Source: Niastella soli (GTDB lineage: Bacteria; Bacteroidota; Bacteroidia; Chitinophagales; Chitinophagaceae). From it: a DNA stretch of 64,000 bases. Below are positions 10,096 to 19,233 of this stretch, piece after piece; within the stretch, counting starts at the first letter, position 1, and each line of letters begins with the position of its first letter. Location: contig NZ_JAGHKO010000001.1 of the NCBI RefSeq assembly GCF_017742245.1, forward strand, positions 773,061-837,060. The letters are read 5' to 3'. Under the pieces are notes generated by a model. It saw only the letters and a program-made list of their open reading frames with translations, did not search any database and had not been told where the DNA came from. A program made the translations under genes and the position numbers.

Positions 10096-11196
10096 CTATA
10101 CCACCTGTTTGGGTTCTAACCTGCTGCCCTCCTCCCTGGTAGCCAGTTTGATATTCATTTCTCCCATGAGGTTTATCAGCGAGAGATTTACCTGCTGGCG
10201 CAGTTCATTAAAATCAGCTACAGGTATAGGCGCAGCAAAAAACTCAACATTAATAATGTAAGCATTTTCCACTATATCAGCGAGGAATACAGTATGGTTT
10301 TCCACCTTGTCTTTTCGTTGGGTTAAATAGTTTTTAACCCGTAAAATAAACTGGTTCACTGCATCGTGCGACGTGTCGGCATGCAGCTTTAATTGTACAA
10401 AGGCCCTTCGTTGCGTACGTAATGACAAGTTATCGAGTATGCTATCCACCATTTGTTTATTGGGGACTGACACATATGTTTTTTGATCGGTCCTTATTCG
10501 GGTACTACGTAACCCGATACGTTCTACTGTACCGGTTATGTCATGCACCTTTACCTGGTCTCCCATGGTAAATGGCCTGTCGAAAAAGATGATAAAGGAA
10601 GCGATCAGGTTTTCCAGGCTTTCCCGTGTAGATAACGCAATGGCTGCTGTAGCAATGCTAAGTCCGGTAAGCAGGTTGCTGATGTTATAGTGAAAGGCAA
10701 ATTTCAGGATCAGTAAAATGCCAAAGATCACCAATACCACCTTAAAGAAATCCTTGAAAAAAACAACCAGCTGATTGTCGGTAGCATCTGCAGTTTGATC
10801 TGCCCGGTGATGCAGGATCATTGCAACAAAGTCCATGATCCGCAGCAATAACCATATAAATACAATGATCAATACAATTGTAGCAATGGAATCAATAAAC
10901 TGCCGCACGCTGAACTTGTAAATATCTACATTCAGAAGTGTCGGAAAGTTAAGTTTATTAAATGCAATTAAGCTCAGCAACACGAGCATGAAAACTTCCA
11001 GCGGTGATACTACGAGTTTTATAAATGATGGCTTATCTACACCACGGACCATGCGCTTTACTACGGCAAATAAAACCCCTGCCAGATAGCGTGACAATAA
11101 TCTTTTGAATAAAAATATCAGCGATAAAGAACAAGCTACGATCAGATAGCTTTTAATAGGATTATCAAGAAAAACCGTATTTAAAAACGCTCCCAT
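10096..11196 (-). CDS. Small-conductance mechanosensitive ion channel (MscS family), 366 aa
   Basis: MscS channels open under membrane tension to release solutes during hypoosmotic shock. The ATG at 11194-11196 was chosen. An upstream in-frame TTG at 11229 would add 11 residues. Five hydrophobic helices fill about residues 14-200, the last being the pore helix region LLTGLSIATAAIALSTRESL. The MscS beta domain follows (MGDQVKVHDITGTVERIGL, then TRIRTDQKTYVSVPNKQM near residue 250), and a mixed alpha/beta C-terminal domain ends the protein. It is probably monocistronic; its stop codon is 10 bp from that of the convergent gene. Confidence 0.93.
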   Translation of the reverse strand: MGAFLNTVFLDNPIKSYLIVACSLSLIFLFKRLLSRYLAGVLFAVVKRMVRGVDKPSFIKLVVSPLEVFMLVLLSLIAFNKLNFPTLLNVDIYKFSVRQFIDSIATIVLIIVFIWLLLRIMDFVAMILHHRADQTADATDNQLVVFFKDFFKVVLVIFGILLILKFAFHYNISNLLTGLSIATAAIALSTRESLENLIASFIIFFDRPFTMGDQVKVHDITGTVERIGLRSTRIRTDQKTYVSVPNKQMVDSILDNLSLRTQRRAFVQLKLHADTSHDAVNQFILRVKNYLTQRKDKVENHTVFLADIVENAYIINVEFFAAPIPVADFNELRQQVNLSLINLMGEMNIKLATREEGSRLEPKQVV

Positions 11197-11286
11197 TCTA
11201 AAATATTCAGTGGCTTTAAACTTTTTCAAAGTTATTAACTTTAAAAAGCTGTTGGTCTATAAAATAGTTATTATCTCTTGAAACAA

Positions 11287-12102
11287 TCAGTGATAAGAAA
11301 ACACCTCCAGGCGGTTATTACGCAACACATATAAATTTCCGGGCGTGATCTTTATTTTTTGTGCATCCCGCATAGCTACAGGAATGGGGTAGTTTTGCAA
11401 ATTCAGCGTACCGGATTCATACCGATACAACATATTGGCATCCCGGCCATACATGGCATTGCCAATTACGGTAAAGTCCGTCCAACCCTTTAGTTGGATC
11501 CGGTTTTTAAAGGCGCCGTAATAATCGAACATATAAACACCCTTCATTGAATCGTATAGGTAAACCAACCTGTTCTGGTCAACAATAAATTGAGGGGAGG
11601 GCGCTGTATCTACTATCATTCTGAAGTCGGTGGTTTGGTCAAGCACCCGGCCATCTTCACCCACTCGTTTCAATTTGCTCTCCAGTTCGTCATACACCCA
11701 AATATTGTTATCGTATGATTGGCCTATGGCATTTACCTGAAACAACTGCTGCCTTCTAAGATCTATTGTTGCCCGGGTGTTCAAAAACCGGTCCAACACA
11801 ACGATGGTACCAAAATCACGGAAGTACAACAATACCCGTAATGGATTGGTAACATCCATCAAATACAATTTTCCATATTGCCGCACATTGTTAAATACGG
11901 CAATGGAATCACCCCCGGGGCCCATCTTCTTTATTTGTCCTGTATTATTCAGGATATACAGATTGCCCAGGTTATCAACTGTAAAATCAGTTACCTGCTG
12001 GCCGGCCAGTTTATTAAATATAAAAGTGGTATCGGCTGTTTGCGCGCAGGCTGTTTGGCAGCAATACAGTAAAAAAGATAATATGATCAGTATGCGAACC
12101 AC
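11287..12102 (-). CDS. Secreted beta-propeller-like protein, 271 aa, GTG start
   Basis: The start is a GTG (12100-12102) whose G is also the last base of the upstream lpxH stop codon (TAGTG), so translation is probably coupled. No ATG is available near the signal peptide (about residues 1-20, ending ACA before Q). The mature protein repeats a pattern of short strands with NLY/YLY and GNL/GRV turns (NLGNLYILNNTG, LRVLLYFRDFGTIVVLD, NNIWVYDELESKLKRV, RLVYLYDSMKGVYMFD, NLYVLRNNRLEVF). This is what NHL/six-bladed propellers look like. No catalytic residues are evident. Ligand and role are unknown. Confidence 0.8.
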   Translation of the reverse strand: MVRILIILSFLLYCCQTACAQTADTTFIFNKLAGQQVTDFTVDNLGNLYILNNTGQIKKMGPGGDSIAVFNNVRQYGKLYLMDVTNPLRVLLYFRDFGTIVVLDRFLNTRATIDLRRQQLFQVNAIGQSYDNNIWVYDELESKLKRVGEDGRVLDQTTDFRMIVDTAPSPQFIVDQNRLVYLYDSMKGVYMFDYYGAFKNRIQLKGWTDFTVIGNAMYGRDANMLYRYESGTLNLQNYPIPVAMRDAQKIKITPGNLYVLRNNRLEVFSYH

Positions 12103-12890
12103 TAATAGCGAATGATTTTGTTTTCCAGTTCAGGGTACCGGGTAGTAAGTTTTAATTGCTCTCCATCAAAAACCGCATAGGTATAATACCTGATCCAGTC
12201 GCCCAGGTTAATATACCGGCTGCCACCTTTTAAAGGAAAATCAATGGGCAGATGCCGGTGCCCGAACACCAGGTAATCGTAATGCTGTTTATTCAGCATT
12301 TCCTTACAATAAGTGATCAGCCACTCTCCTTCTTCCCCATAAAACTTATCATCAGCCGAGCCAGTTACATGGCGGCTTCTACGGCTTAGGTAATTGGCCA
12401 GCCCCATTCCAATATATGGTGGCAGAATACCAAAAAGCCATTGGCATATTGGGTTACGGAAGATCTTTTTCATCATCTTGTATCCATGATCGCCGGGACC
12501 CAGTCCATCGCCATGCCCTACCCAAAATTTTTTATTATTAAACTCAAAAGCCCGGGGCTCAAAGTATACGGGAATATTCAGCTCTTTTTGAAAATAATCT
12601 TTCATCCACATATCGTGATTGCCTACAAAGAAATGTACAGGAATACCAGCGTCGGTTATTTCAGCAAGTTTCCCCAGTAAGCGCACATAACCACGCGGCA
12701 CTACGGTACGGTATTCGTACCAGAAATCGAACATATCACCAACAATAAAAATAACAGCTGCGTCTTTTCGAATCTCTTCTAAAAACTCAACAATTCGCTT
12801 TTCCCGCACCAGGCTTGCTGCATGGTCCGGAGAACCCAAATGGAAGTCGGATAAAAAGTATATTTTTTTGTCAGCGTTCATTTTAGTCAT
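12102..12890 (-). CDS. lpxH: UDP-2,3-diacylglucosamine diphosphatase-type metallophosphoesterase
   Basis: LpxH hydrolyses UDP-2,3-diacylglucosamine to lipid X in lipid A synthesis at the cytoplasmic face of the inner membrane. All calcineurin-like metal motifs are present: SDFHLGSP (about residues 14-21), GDMFDFWYEY (about 51-60), GNHDMW (about 92-97), HGDGLGPGDHGYK (about 126-138) and FGHRHLP near residue 208. At 262 aa it is slightly longer than E. coli LpxH, as is usual in Bacteroidota. The ATG at 12888-12890 opens the frame. The downstream propeller-like gene overlaps its stop codon by one base. A related LpxH2-type or general phosphoesterase role cannot be excluded. Confidence 0.88.
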   Translation of the reverse strand: MTKMNADKKIYFLSDFHLGSPDHAASLVREKRIVEFLEEIRKDAAVIFIVGDMFDFWYEYRTVVPRGYVRLLGKLAEITDAGIPVHFFVGNHDMWMKDYFQKELNIPVYFEPRAFEFNNKKFWVGHGDGLGPGDHGYKMMKKIFRNPICQWLFGILPPYIGMGLANYLSRRSRHVTGSADDKFYGEEGEWLITYCKEMLNKQHYDYLVFGHRHLPIDFPLKGGSRYINLGDWIRYYTYAVFDGEQLKLTTRYPELENKIIRY

Positions 12891-12913
12891 CGTGTAACTC
12901 CTTTACTGGTCCC

Positions 12914-13339
12914 CTACTTACCTATTCCCATTTTATATGCCACATAATCGCCCGAGTCAATCCTATGTTCATCAGTGATCGATCTGTTGTACCAATACAT
13001 CCAGGCAATTACGGTTGAATTTTTGAATAACACATTTACAGGTTCCCTTCTAAATAGCGGTATGCCACCGGGTTCAACCAATAATCCTTCATAATCATCG
13101 AGCTGCTCCATTACCCAGTCAAAATCTTCTTTTTGGGCAATGTGGTATAGTTCCCCTGTAATTAAACGATCTTCTGTGCAGGGAATAGCAGCGGGATATT
13201 CACCCATATCGAACAACTGGCCCGGCACCGATCCTATTCCATCGAAAATAAAATACCGACTTATATAGGAATACACTGAGTTATGGAACCCACTACGCAG
13301 TGATCCGTATACAAATAGCCGGTAAATATTTGATTGCAT
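12914..13339 (-). CDS. Gamma-glutamylcyclotransferase-like (AIG2/ChaC fold) protein, 141 aa
   Basis: The fold is identified by LFVYGSLRSGFHNS just after the start, the family's substrate-binding YGSL loop, and by the downstream catalytic-type Glu in LDDYEGL (about residue 82). MPGQLFDMGEYPAAI-like strands lie between. The ATG at 13337-13339 was chosen because it places the YGSL loop about 10 residues in. The longer frame (to 13417) adds a stretch that looks non-coding and coincides with an intergenic repeat. The family acts on gamma-glutamyl amino acids or glutathione-like amides; the actual substrate is unknown. It lies 24 bp upstream of lpxH on the same strand. Confidence 0.85.
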   Translation of the reverse strand: MQSNIYRLFVYGSLRSGFHNSVYSYISRYFIFDGIGSVPGQLFDMGEYPAAIPCTEDRLITGELYHIAQKEDFDWVMEQLDDYEGLLVEPGGIPLFRREPVNVLFKNSTVIAWMYWYNRSITDEHRIDSGDYVAYKMGIGK

Positions 13340-13406
13340 GAGTGAAATTTCGTGAATCGTCAATCGTGAATAGCTCGAGAGTTCCGGGTATAATGACTGA
13401 GCTTGC

Positions 13407-13454
13407 GCCGTCAACATCCAATGCCGATTGACGGCCTGTCCCGACTTGTCGGGA
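13407..13454. repeat. Paired short inverted repeats in an intergenic gap
   Basis: Two adjacent palindromes: GCCGTCAA (13407-13414) with TTGACGGC (13428-13435), and TCCCGAC (13439-13445) with GTCGGGA (13448-13454, 2-bp loop). Surrounding bases repeat CCGATTG and CGTCAATCG motifs. There is no T tract on the transcribed strand, so I read it as a dispersed intergenic repeat, not a clean terminator. Confidence 0.5.
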
Positions 13455-13471
13455 ATTGCCGATTGCCGTTT

Positions 13472-14107
13472 TTATAGATCAACCAGAAATACGTATACTT
13501 CTTTTGGACCATGTATCCCTACTACCAGCGTTTTTTCAATATCAGCTGTGCGGCTGGGGCCTGTCGCAAATGTGATCAATGAAGGAAGATTACCGGAGTA
13601 TTTCTTCCTGGCATTCGCCAATGCATCTTTAACATCATACACCAGTTGACTGGTATGGGCAATGCAAATGTGCACAGGCGCATATACACTAACCGTACGG
13701 CCACTTTCCTGGGCGGCCGACATAACAATACTACCGGTACGAGCTACCAGCCATTCACAGGTTGTGATAGCAGTATCGCACGAAGCCAGATCGTTGTGAG
13801 AATAGTTGTTGAACTGATTATCTGCGAGAGCTTTCCGTAAACCTTCTTCTTTACAAAAGACTTTATCCCATTTGTTAGTGGCAACCACCTGGTTAAGCTT
13901 AGTAGCCAGTTCTTTATAGTTTTCGCAAAAAACAAATTTGCCCTGGAGTTTGGTGAAGCGCTCGGCAAATTCTAAACCCAGGTCTTGTTGAGATGGATGA
14001 TAAACGGAACTGGTACCTTCACTTTGTGGAAAAGGGAGAGGCGTTGAACTAGTCAACGCCTTCCTTATCTTTTTTAAAATATTTTCCTTCGCTGAAGAAA
14101 CGTTCAT
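13472..14107 (-). CDS. LutC/YkgG family LUD-domain protein, 211 aa
   Basis: LUD proteins of the LutC type are part of the iron-sulfur lactate oxidase LutABC in other bacteria. Family blocks seen are SAKENILKKIRKAL at the N-terminus, the core CDTAITTCEWLVARTGSIV (about residues 108-126), SGRTVSVYAPVHICIA, and TFATGPSRTADIEKTLVVGIHGPKEV near the C-terminus. The partner-like lutB gene is 24 kb away at 38057 and no lutA is in the window. The gene lies 8 bp after ftsH on the same strand, an arrangement I believe is common in Bacteroidota (established knowledge, not checked). Its role in lactate use is therefore uncertain. Confidence 0.88.
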   Translation of the reverse strand: MNVSSAKENILKKIRKALTSSTPLPFPQSEGTSSVYHPSQQDLGLEFAERFTKLQGKFVFCENYKELATKLNQVVATNKWDKVFCKEEGLRKALADNQFNNYSHNDLASCDTAITTCEWLVARTGSIVMSAAQESGRTVSVYAPVHICIAHTSQLVYDVKDALANARKKYSGNLPSLITFATGPSRTADIEKTLVVGIHGPKEVYVFLVDL

Positions 14108-14115
14108 AATAGCTA

Positions 14116-16176
14116 TTATGTAGCAGGGTGATTGGTAACATTGCTGTCGTAAGGCGGAACACCTTCGCTGATGGCGCCTTCGGCATGGCCTTCGCCGTCT
14201 ACATCCAGCGTTTTCTTATCTGTAAAAGGTCGCTTGCCAATCAATGCTTCTACATCGCTTTGGAACAAAACTTCTTTTTCGAGTAAAGCTTCGGCCAGTT
14301 TTTCAACCTGTATCTTTTTCTCGGTAAGTAATTGTTTTGTTTTTTCATACGCCTCTTCTATCAGCTTACGCACCTCTTCATCTATCAGCTTCGAAGTTTC
14401 TTCAGAGTATGGTTTGGTGAATGAATTCTCCTGGGCAGGATCGTAAAAACTTACATTGCCCACTTTTTCATTCATACCATATACAGTAACCATCGAATAA
14501 GCTATTCGGGTGATCTGTTGCAGGTCATTCTGAGCACCAGTTGAGATCTTGCCGAAGAAAATGTCTTCGCTGGCCCGGCCACCCAATGTCATACATACCT
14601 GGTCCATTAACTGATCAGTATTGTACAGGTATTGTTCTTTGGGTGTATACTGTGCATATCCCAGTGCGGCAACGCCTCTTGGTACAATGGTCACTTTCAG
14701 TAATGGGTACGCATGCTCCAGGAACCAGCCGCAGATAGCGTGGCCAGCTTCATGGTATGCAATAATGCGTTTTTCGTCGGGGGAAATGATCTTGTTCTTC
14801 TTTTCCAAACCACCGATTACGCGGTCAACGGCATCCTGAAAATCATCCATTTCAACGGACTGCTTTCCTTTACGGGCGGCAATCAGGGCGGCTTCGTTAC
14901 AAACGTTGGCTATATCGGCGCCGGCAAAACCTGGTGTTTGTTCAGCCAGTTTATGAATATCAACTTTTTCAGAGAGCTTGATCGGCTTCAGGTGCACTTT
15001 AAAAATGTGCTCGCGGCCTTTCAGATCGGGTTTGTCAATAGAGATCTGGCGATCGAAACGGCCTGGACGAAGTAACGCGCTATCCAGTACATCGGGGCGG
15101 TTGGTAGCAGCCAGAACGATGATTCCGCTTTCTCCGCTAAAGCCATCCATTTCAACCAGTAACTGGTTCAGGGTGCTTTCACGCTCGTCGTTACTCATGA
15201 TCGCGTTCTTACCACGTGCCCGGCCAATGGCATCAATTTCATCGATGAAAATGATACAGGGGGCTTTTTCACGGGCTTGCTTAAACAGGTCACGAACACG
15301 GCTGGCGCCTACCCCAACAAACAGTTCCACAAAATCACTACCACTCATGCTGAAGAAAGGAACCTGTGCTTCACCTGCCATGGCCTTTGCCAGGAGGGTC
15401 TTACCGGTTCCGGGAGGACCTACCAGTAAGGCGCCTTTTGGTATTTTACCACCGAGTGAAGTATATTTCTTGGGATTCTTTAAAAAGTCTACGATCTCCA
15501 TTACCTCTACCTTGGCTTCATCGAGACCGGCCACATCGGCAAAGGTGATGTTTACTTTAGTGCCTTTATCAAACAGGGTAGCTCTTGATTTACCAATGTT
15601 AAAGATGCCACCGGGGCCACTGCCGCCGGATGCACCACCACCCATTTTTCGCATTAGCATTACCCAAATAAGTACGATCACTACAAGGGGTAACAAGAAT
15701 TGAATGATAGAACCAAACCACTCGCCTTCCTGAATGGGTATATTGGCAACCCGGGTAAGCTCAGGATGTTTATCGAAGTAAGCGTTTAGTTCTTTGTTGA
15801 AATCATCGGCTTTAATGACCTTGAATTCGAAATGCGGGCCTTTATCACCAACGCTGGTCCAGTTATTTTTTGAAAGCTCACCTTTGTACTTCTCTAATTT
15901 GTCTTTCTTAATAAAAACCCGAACCGTATTTTTATTAGTAACTGTATTAAGCTTCTCTACATCCCCATTATCCAACATTTTGTAAAATTCGAGGTCGGTA
16001 ATGGTTTTGGCGTCTGGAGCAAAGGAACCAAATAATTGAAAGCCTACTAAAACTGCGAATATGATTGCCCAAACCCAGTAAATATTGAATTTTGGACCTT
16101 TTCGCTGCCCACCGTCATCACGGGGCCGTAAGCGAGGGAAATTGCGGTCGTTCTGTCTTGACTCGTCTTGTGACAT
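14116..16176 (-). CDS. ftsH: ATP-dependent zinc metalloprotease FtsH
   Basis: FtsH is a membrane-anchored hexameric AAA+ protease that degrades misfolded membrane proteins and regulators. The 686 aa contain a first membrane helix near residues 31-50, a periplasmic segment, a second helix near 151-171, and a Gly-rich linker. The AAA domain has Walker A GPPGTGKT near residue 252, Walker [13 protein letters not shown], and the SRH block [19 protein letters not shown]. The M41 peptidase zinc site is AYHEAGHA near residue 473. The C-terminal tail is acidic. The gene is upstream of the LutC-type gene and downstream of rsfS on the same strand. Confidence 0.98.
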   Translation of the reverse strand: MSQDESRQNDRNFPRLRPRDDGGQRKGPKFNIYWVWAIIFAVLVGFQLFGSFAPDAKTITDLEFYKMLDNGDVEKLNTVTNKNTVRVFIKKDKLEKYKGELSKNNWTSVGDKGPHFEFKVIKADDFNKELNAYFDKHPELTRVANIPIQEGEWFGSIIQFLLPLVVIVLIWVMLMRKMGGGASGGSGPGGIFNIGKSRATLFDKGTKVNITFADVAGLDEAKVEVMEIVDFLKNPKKYTSLGGKIPKGALLVGPPGTGKTLLAKAMAGEAQVPFFSMSGSDFVELFVGVGASRVRDLFKQAREKAPCIIFIDEIDAIGRARGKNAIMSNDERESTLNQLLVEMDGFSGESGIIVLAATNRPDVLDSALLRPGRFDRQISIDKPDLKGREHIFKVHLKPIKLSEKVDIHKLAEQTPGFAGADIANVCNEAALIAARKGKQSVEMDDFQDAVDRVIGGLEKKNKIISPDEKRIIAYHEAGHAICGWFLEHAYPLLKVTIVPRGVAALGYAQYTPKEQYLYNTDQLMDQVCMTLGGRASEDIFFGKISTGAQNDLQQITRIAYSMVTVYGMNEKVGNVSFYDPAQENSFTKPYSEETSKLIDEEVRKLIEEAYEKTKQLLTEKKIQVEKLAEALLEKEVLFQSDVEALIGKRPFTDKKTLDVDGEGHAEGAISEGVPPYDSNVTNHPAT

Positions 16177-16315
16177 ATTATATTGTTGCTTGTCCTTGGT
16201 TTTCTAGATAAAATAATTAATGATCGACGACGCTAAATTGTTCGCCTAAAAAGCTGTTAGTTAATCATTATTTCGCATAAACCCGCATTTTAACATTAAA
16301 TTTTGCAGGCGAGCT

Positions 16316-16717
16316 TTAATATTCTTCACCTTCAGCATCGTTCCACATTTCTTCCAGCTTGTAAAATTTGCGGGTTTCAGGCTGCATTATATGCACAACA
16401 ACGTTAACATAATCGATTAATATCCAGTGAGCTGCCTGCTGCCCTTCGCTATGGAAAGGAGTTTCTTCTACTGTTGCTCTAACATGCTCCTGTACAAAGT
16501 CAGCAATAGCCTTTACCTGAGTGGTACTGCTGGCTTCACAAATAATAAAAAAGTCGGCAACAGCTTCAGGGATCTTACGCAGGTCCAATGACACAATATT
16601 CTCTCCCTTCTTTTCCTTTATGGCGTGAATGATTGCTTTAAAAATCTTTGAATTTTTTGTTAACCGGGCTACACTATTTCGCTTACGACGGGTAGCTAAC
16701 AATGAAACTTGTTCCAA
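16316..16717 (-). CDS. rsfS: Ribosomal silencing factor RsfS (TTG start)
   Basis: RsfS binds uL14 on the 50S subunit and blocks subunit joining during starvation. The core is typical: IFKAIIHAIKEKKGENIVSL, then LRKIPEAVADFFIICEASST, and a second block HWILIDYVNVVVHIMQPETR ending FYKLEEMW. The reading frame has no ATG before these blocks. A TTG at 16715-16717 is the first available start after an in-frame stop codon, giving 133 aa. The gene lies 139 bp upstream of ftsH on the same strand. It is divergent from birA. Confidence 0.93.
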   Translation of the reverse strand: MEQVSLLATRRKRNSVARLTKNSKIFKAIIHAIKEKKGENIVSLDLRKIPEAVADFFIICEASSTTQVKAIADFVQEHVRATVEETPFHSEGQQAAHWILIDYVNVVVHIMQPETRKFYKLEEMWNDAEGEEY

Positions 16718-16906
16718 TAATCCTGTATTTTAATGATCAATGTGTTTTTCTGGTAGTGAGGAGCTCTGTATTCAGACTCATTCCTTCCCTGACCTGGGGA
16801 ATGACTACGGGTAATTAAAATACGAATAAATTCGCTCTTCACCGCATTTCTTCTTAAACGCTCAGGGCTAATTCCTAATTTCGCGCATCCCAAAAATAAT
16901 AATCTT

Positions 16907-17665
16907 TTGTCACATCCTGGTAAAGACGCCCCCATTGGTCATCCTTATATCATATTATCAACCATAGATAGCACCAACAACTATGCCATGCGGCAAATAC
17001 AAGCCGGATTGGCAAGTCATGGCACAACCTGGTTTGCCATGGAGCAAACAGCCGGCAAAGGACAACGTGGAAAAAGCTGGTTAACAACCCCTAATCAGAA
17101 TATCATGCTTAGTGCTGTTGTTAAACCTGCCTTATTACCCTCACGCCAGTTTTGGCTATCTGCTACAGTAGCCCTCGCTTGTTATGACTTTTATAAAAAA
17201 CATGCCGGGGATGAAACGGCTATAAAATGGCCAAATGATGTGTATTGGCGTGACAGAAAGGCAGGGGGAATTCTAATTGAAAACATTTTTCGTGGCACCG
17301 ACTGGTTATATGCTGTGGTTGGTATTGGTATAAATGTTAACCAGGTTGTTTTTGACCCCAGTTTACCTAATCCGGTTTCATTAAAACAGATCACCGGTAA
17401 AGAGTTTGATGCTGCTGCCCTGGGTCAGGAACTCTGCCAGGCGTTGGAGAACCGGTACCGTCAGTTACATTCAGGCGGCATTGAAACCATCATGGAGGAA
17501 TATCAACAGGTTTTATATAAACTACATCAACCCGTAACCCTGAAGAAAGGCGCAGTTTTATTTGAAACAACCATTACGGGCGTTTCTGACAGCGGCCAGC
17601 TGCTTACCAAAGACGTGATGGAACGGGCGTTTGATTTTGGCGAGGTAGAACTTGTTATAAAATAA
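16907..17665 (+). CDS. birA: Biotin--[acetyl-CoA-carboxylase] ligase (TTG start)
   Basis: The enzyme makes biotinyl-AMP and attaches biotin to the carboxyl carrier protein of acetyl-CoA carboxylase and other carboxylases. Seen motifs are STIDSTNNYA (about residues 17-26), the ligase loop AGKGQRGKSW (about 49-58, a variant of GRGRRG), IKWPNDVYW with the conserved Lys/Asp, KAGGILIEN, and VGIGINVNQ. The 252 aa contain only the catalytic and C-terminal domains. The DNA-binding HTH of the bifunctional E. coli BirA is absent, so it is not a repressor. The first usable start is TTG at 16907. Confidence 0.95.
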   Translation: MSHPGKDAPIGHPYIILSTIDSTNNYAMRQIQAGLASHGTTWFAMEQTAGKGQRGKSWLTTPNQNIMLSAVVKPALLPSRQFWLSATVALACYDFYKKHAGDETAIKWPNDVYWRDRKAGGILIENIFRGTDWLYAVVGIGINVNQVVFDPSLPNPVSLKQITGKEFDAAALGQELCQALENRYRQLHSGGIETIMEEYQQVLYKLHQPVTLKKGAVLFETTITGVSDSGQLLTKDVMERAFDFGEVELVIK

Positions 17666-17700
17666 AAGCCTCCCGAGGATGTCAGGAAGCTTTATTTATT
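17665..17700. terminator. Terminator between convergent birA and DUF5777 genes
   Basis: An imperfect stem pairs AAAGC-c-TCC (17665-17673) with GGA-a-GCTTT (17685-17693), followed by TTTATTTATT on the plus strand. It begins at the last base of the birA stop codon and lies between two convergent genes. Confidence 0.6.
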
Positions 17701-17719
17701 GATCACTGGTAATAAAACT

Positions 17720-18607
17720 TTATCGTTTCTTCTTTGCTACCTGAAATACACGTGAAAGATTAAAGCCGAACCGGATATCACCTTTCCAGAAATCATCTGT
17801 AGTGCCGGTTAAGAAGGCTTTTTCATTCATCCCGATACTGTTGCTAAAATGTAGCTGAAATACGTGCCCACCAGTCTCTATATCAAACCCCATTGATAAG
17901 GGGTTCTTGGTCCCTGGCTCACGTCCTGCCAGTATGGGGTGATAATCTACAACAAACGCAGTACGTTTTGATAACTTCAACCGGCCTCCAATGCCTAAAG
18001 CCAAGGTATTGTTATCCTGATCAGCCTTGGCAACCAGGTTTCGGTGAACCATTATAGGGCTCACTTGCAAACTGAACGCTTTGCTGAATTTGCGGCCGAT
18101 GATTATTTGATAGTAATATGCTACCCGGGAAGAAAAATAGTTTTTGCGAGCGGTATCAGCCCATGGCATGGTTTGAACCGTAAGACCTGTTACCAATACT
18201 ACAGCAACCGGAGAACCACCACCTATCCCCTGGCGGAGAGGCCGGAATTTTAAAAAACCATCCAGCTCTTTATTCAAAGTGCTTCTACCTACGCCCACAG
18301 ACAGGTTATCGGTTATTCCATAATCAAAACCCAACCGCATAGTTGCCTGGTCTAAACCAAAAAACTGTTTAGCCCCGTCACTAATAAGACCAAAGCGGTG
18401 CAGAATGCGTACATCCAATACTCCTTTGCCTAACATTTCCATAGACTGGCCATTGATAACGCGTGATGATTTGAACGCACCAGTAGCATATTCCTTTTTT
18501 GCAGAATCCTTGACCATGCTTAACAAGTCCTGTTCCTGTGCCTGAATGGCATTGGTCGCCATAATAACCAAACAGGCGGTCAATAATATGTAGGTTATTT
18601 TATTCAT
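17720..18607 (-). CDS. DUF5777 family outer-membrane beta-barrel protein, 295 aa
   Basis: A signal peptide (about residues 1-23, cut before QEQD) precedes a barrel-like sequence. Family-typical blocks are SSRVINGQSMEMLGKGVLDV and ILHRFGLISDGAKQFFGLDQ (about residues 47-85), then DYGITDNLSVGVGRS and a run of amphipathic strands. It ends in the strand IRFGFNLSRVFQVAKKKR. DUF5777 has no assigned function. It is the last gene of a leftward cluster (CX4CH lipoprotein, OB-fold protein, YceI, DUF5777) with short gaps, which points to a shared envelope role. Confidence 0.88.
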   Translation of the reverse strand: MNKITYILLTACLVIMATNAIQAQEQDLLSMVKDSAKKEYATGAFKSSRVINGQSMEMLGKGVLDVRILHRFGLISDGAKQFFGLDQATMRLGFDYGITDNLSVGVGRSTLNKELDGFLKFRPLRQGIGGGSPVAVVLVTGLTVQTMPWADTARKNYFSSRVAYYYQIIIGRKFSKAFSLQVSPIMVHRNLVAKADQDNNTLALGIGGRLKLSKRTAFVVDYHPILAGREPGTKNPLSMGFDIETGGHVFQLHFSNSIGMNEKAFLTGTTDDFWKGDIRFGFNLSRVFQVAKKKR

Positions 18608-18639
18608 ATCGGTTGGTCTTTTAGTTTGGTTTGTTCAGT

Positions 18640-19206
18640 TTATTGTTGCAATAATTCAAGTGTACAGTTTACGGAAATGTTTATCGTATCCGACATATTT
18701 TGCGTAACAGAACCTGGAATGTCAATGTCATAATCAGACATCAGAATTTTAAACTTTGAAGCAGCAAGCAGCTTACCACCCTTCACTGTTATCTTACCAT
18801 CTGCCTCTACATCCTTTGTTTGTCCATGTAAGGTTAGCTTCCCTTTTATGTGGGCAGTATAAGAACCATCCTTTGTATAGTCTATTTCACTGTTGTTAAC
18901 GATCTGACCGCGAAACTCTGACTTGGGGTATTTATCGCTTTCTACGTAGTTTTCATTGAAATGTTCCTGCATCATTGCTTTTCTGAATTCAAAGCCCTTC
19001 ATGAGCACAGCAAACTGAATGTCCCCGGTTTTTGAATCAAGTACACAGGTAACACTGCGATGACTGGCCTCTATGGTTTCAATAACTCCTTTCGATGAAA
19101 ATTGAATGCTTCCGCTTTTGGTGAAGTATTTGTCCTGTGCCATTAATGATGCCATCATTAATACAAAGCAGCAGGATATGATGCCTTTCTTTATTAAGAA
19201 ACTCAT
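18640..19206 (-). CDS. YceI family periplasmic lipid-binding protein, 188 aa
   Basis: YceI proteins are secreted lipocalin-shaped carriers that bind polyisoprenoid or other amphiphilic lipids. A signal peptide covers about residues 1-23 (ending ASLMAQ). The mature part shows the expected beta pattern (KYFTKSGSIQFSSKG, FAVLMKGFEF, KYPKSEFRGQI, GKLTLHGQTKDVEADGKI) and the tail SVNCTLELLQQ. The length is typical. It lies in the four-gene leftward cluster, 27 bp after the OB-fold gene and 32 bp before DUF5777. The actual ligand is unknown. Confidence 0.9.
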   Translation of the reverse strand: MSFLIKKGIISCCFVLMMASLMAQDKYFTKSGSIQFSSKGVIETIEASHRSVTCVLDSKTGDIQFAVLMKGFEFRKAMMQEHFNENYVESDKYPKSEFRGQIVNNSEIDYTKDGSYTAHIKGKLTLHGQTKDVEADGKITVKGGKLLAASKFKILMSDYDIDIPGSVTQNMSDTINISVNCTLELLQQ

Positions 19207-19233
19207 GATAAATTTTTTGGTTTTAACAATTGC

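Noticed and set aside
11197-11229. Longer mscS start at an upstream TTG
   Set aside because: An ATG 11 codons downstream gives the normal N-terminus, so the TTG was not used.
16696-16935. 79-codon minus-strand ORF across the rsfS-birA gap
   Set aside because: It overlaps both gene starts and its composition is not protein-like.
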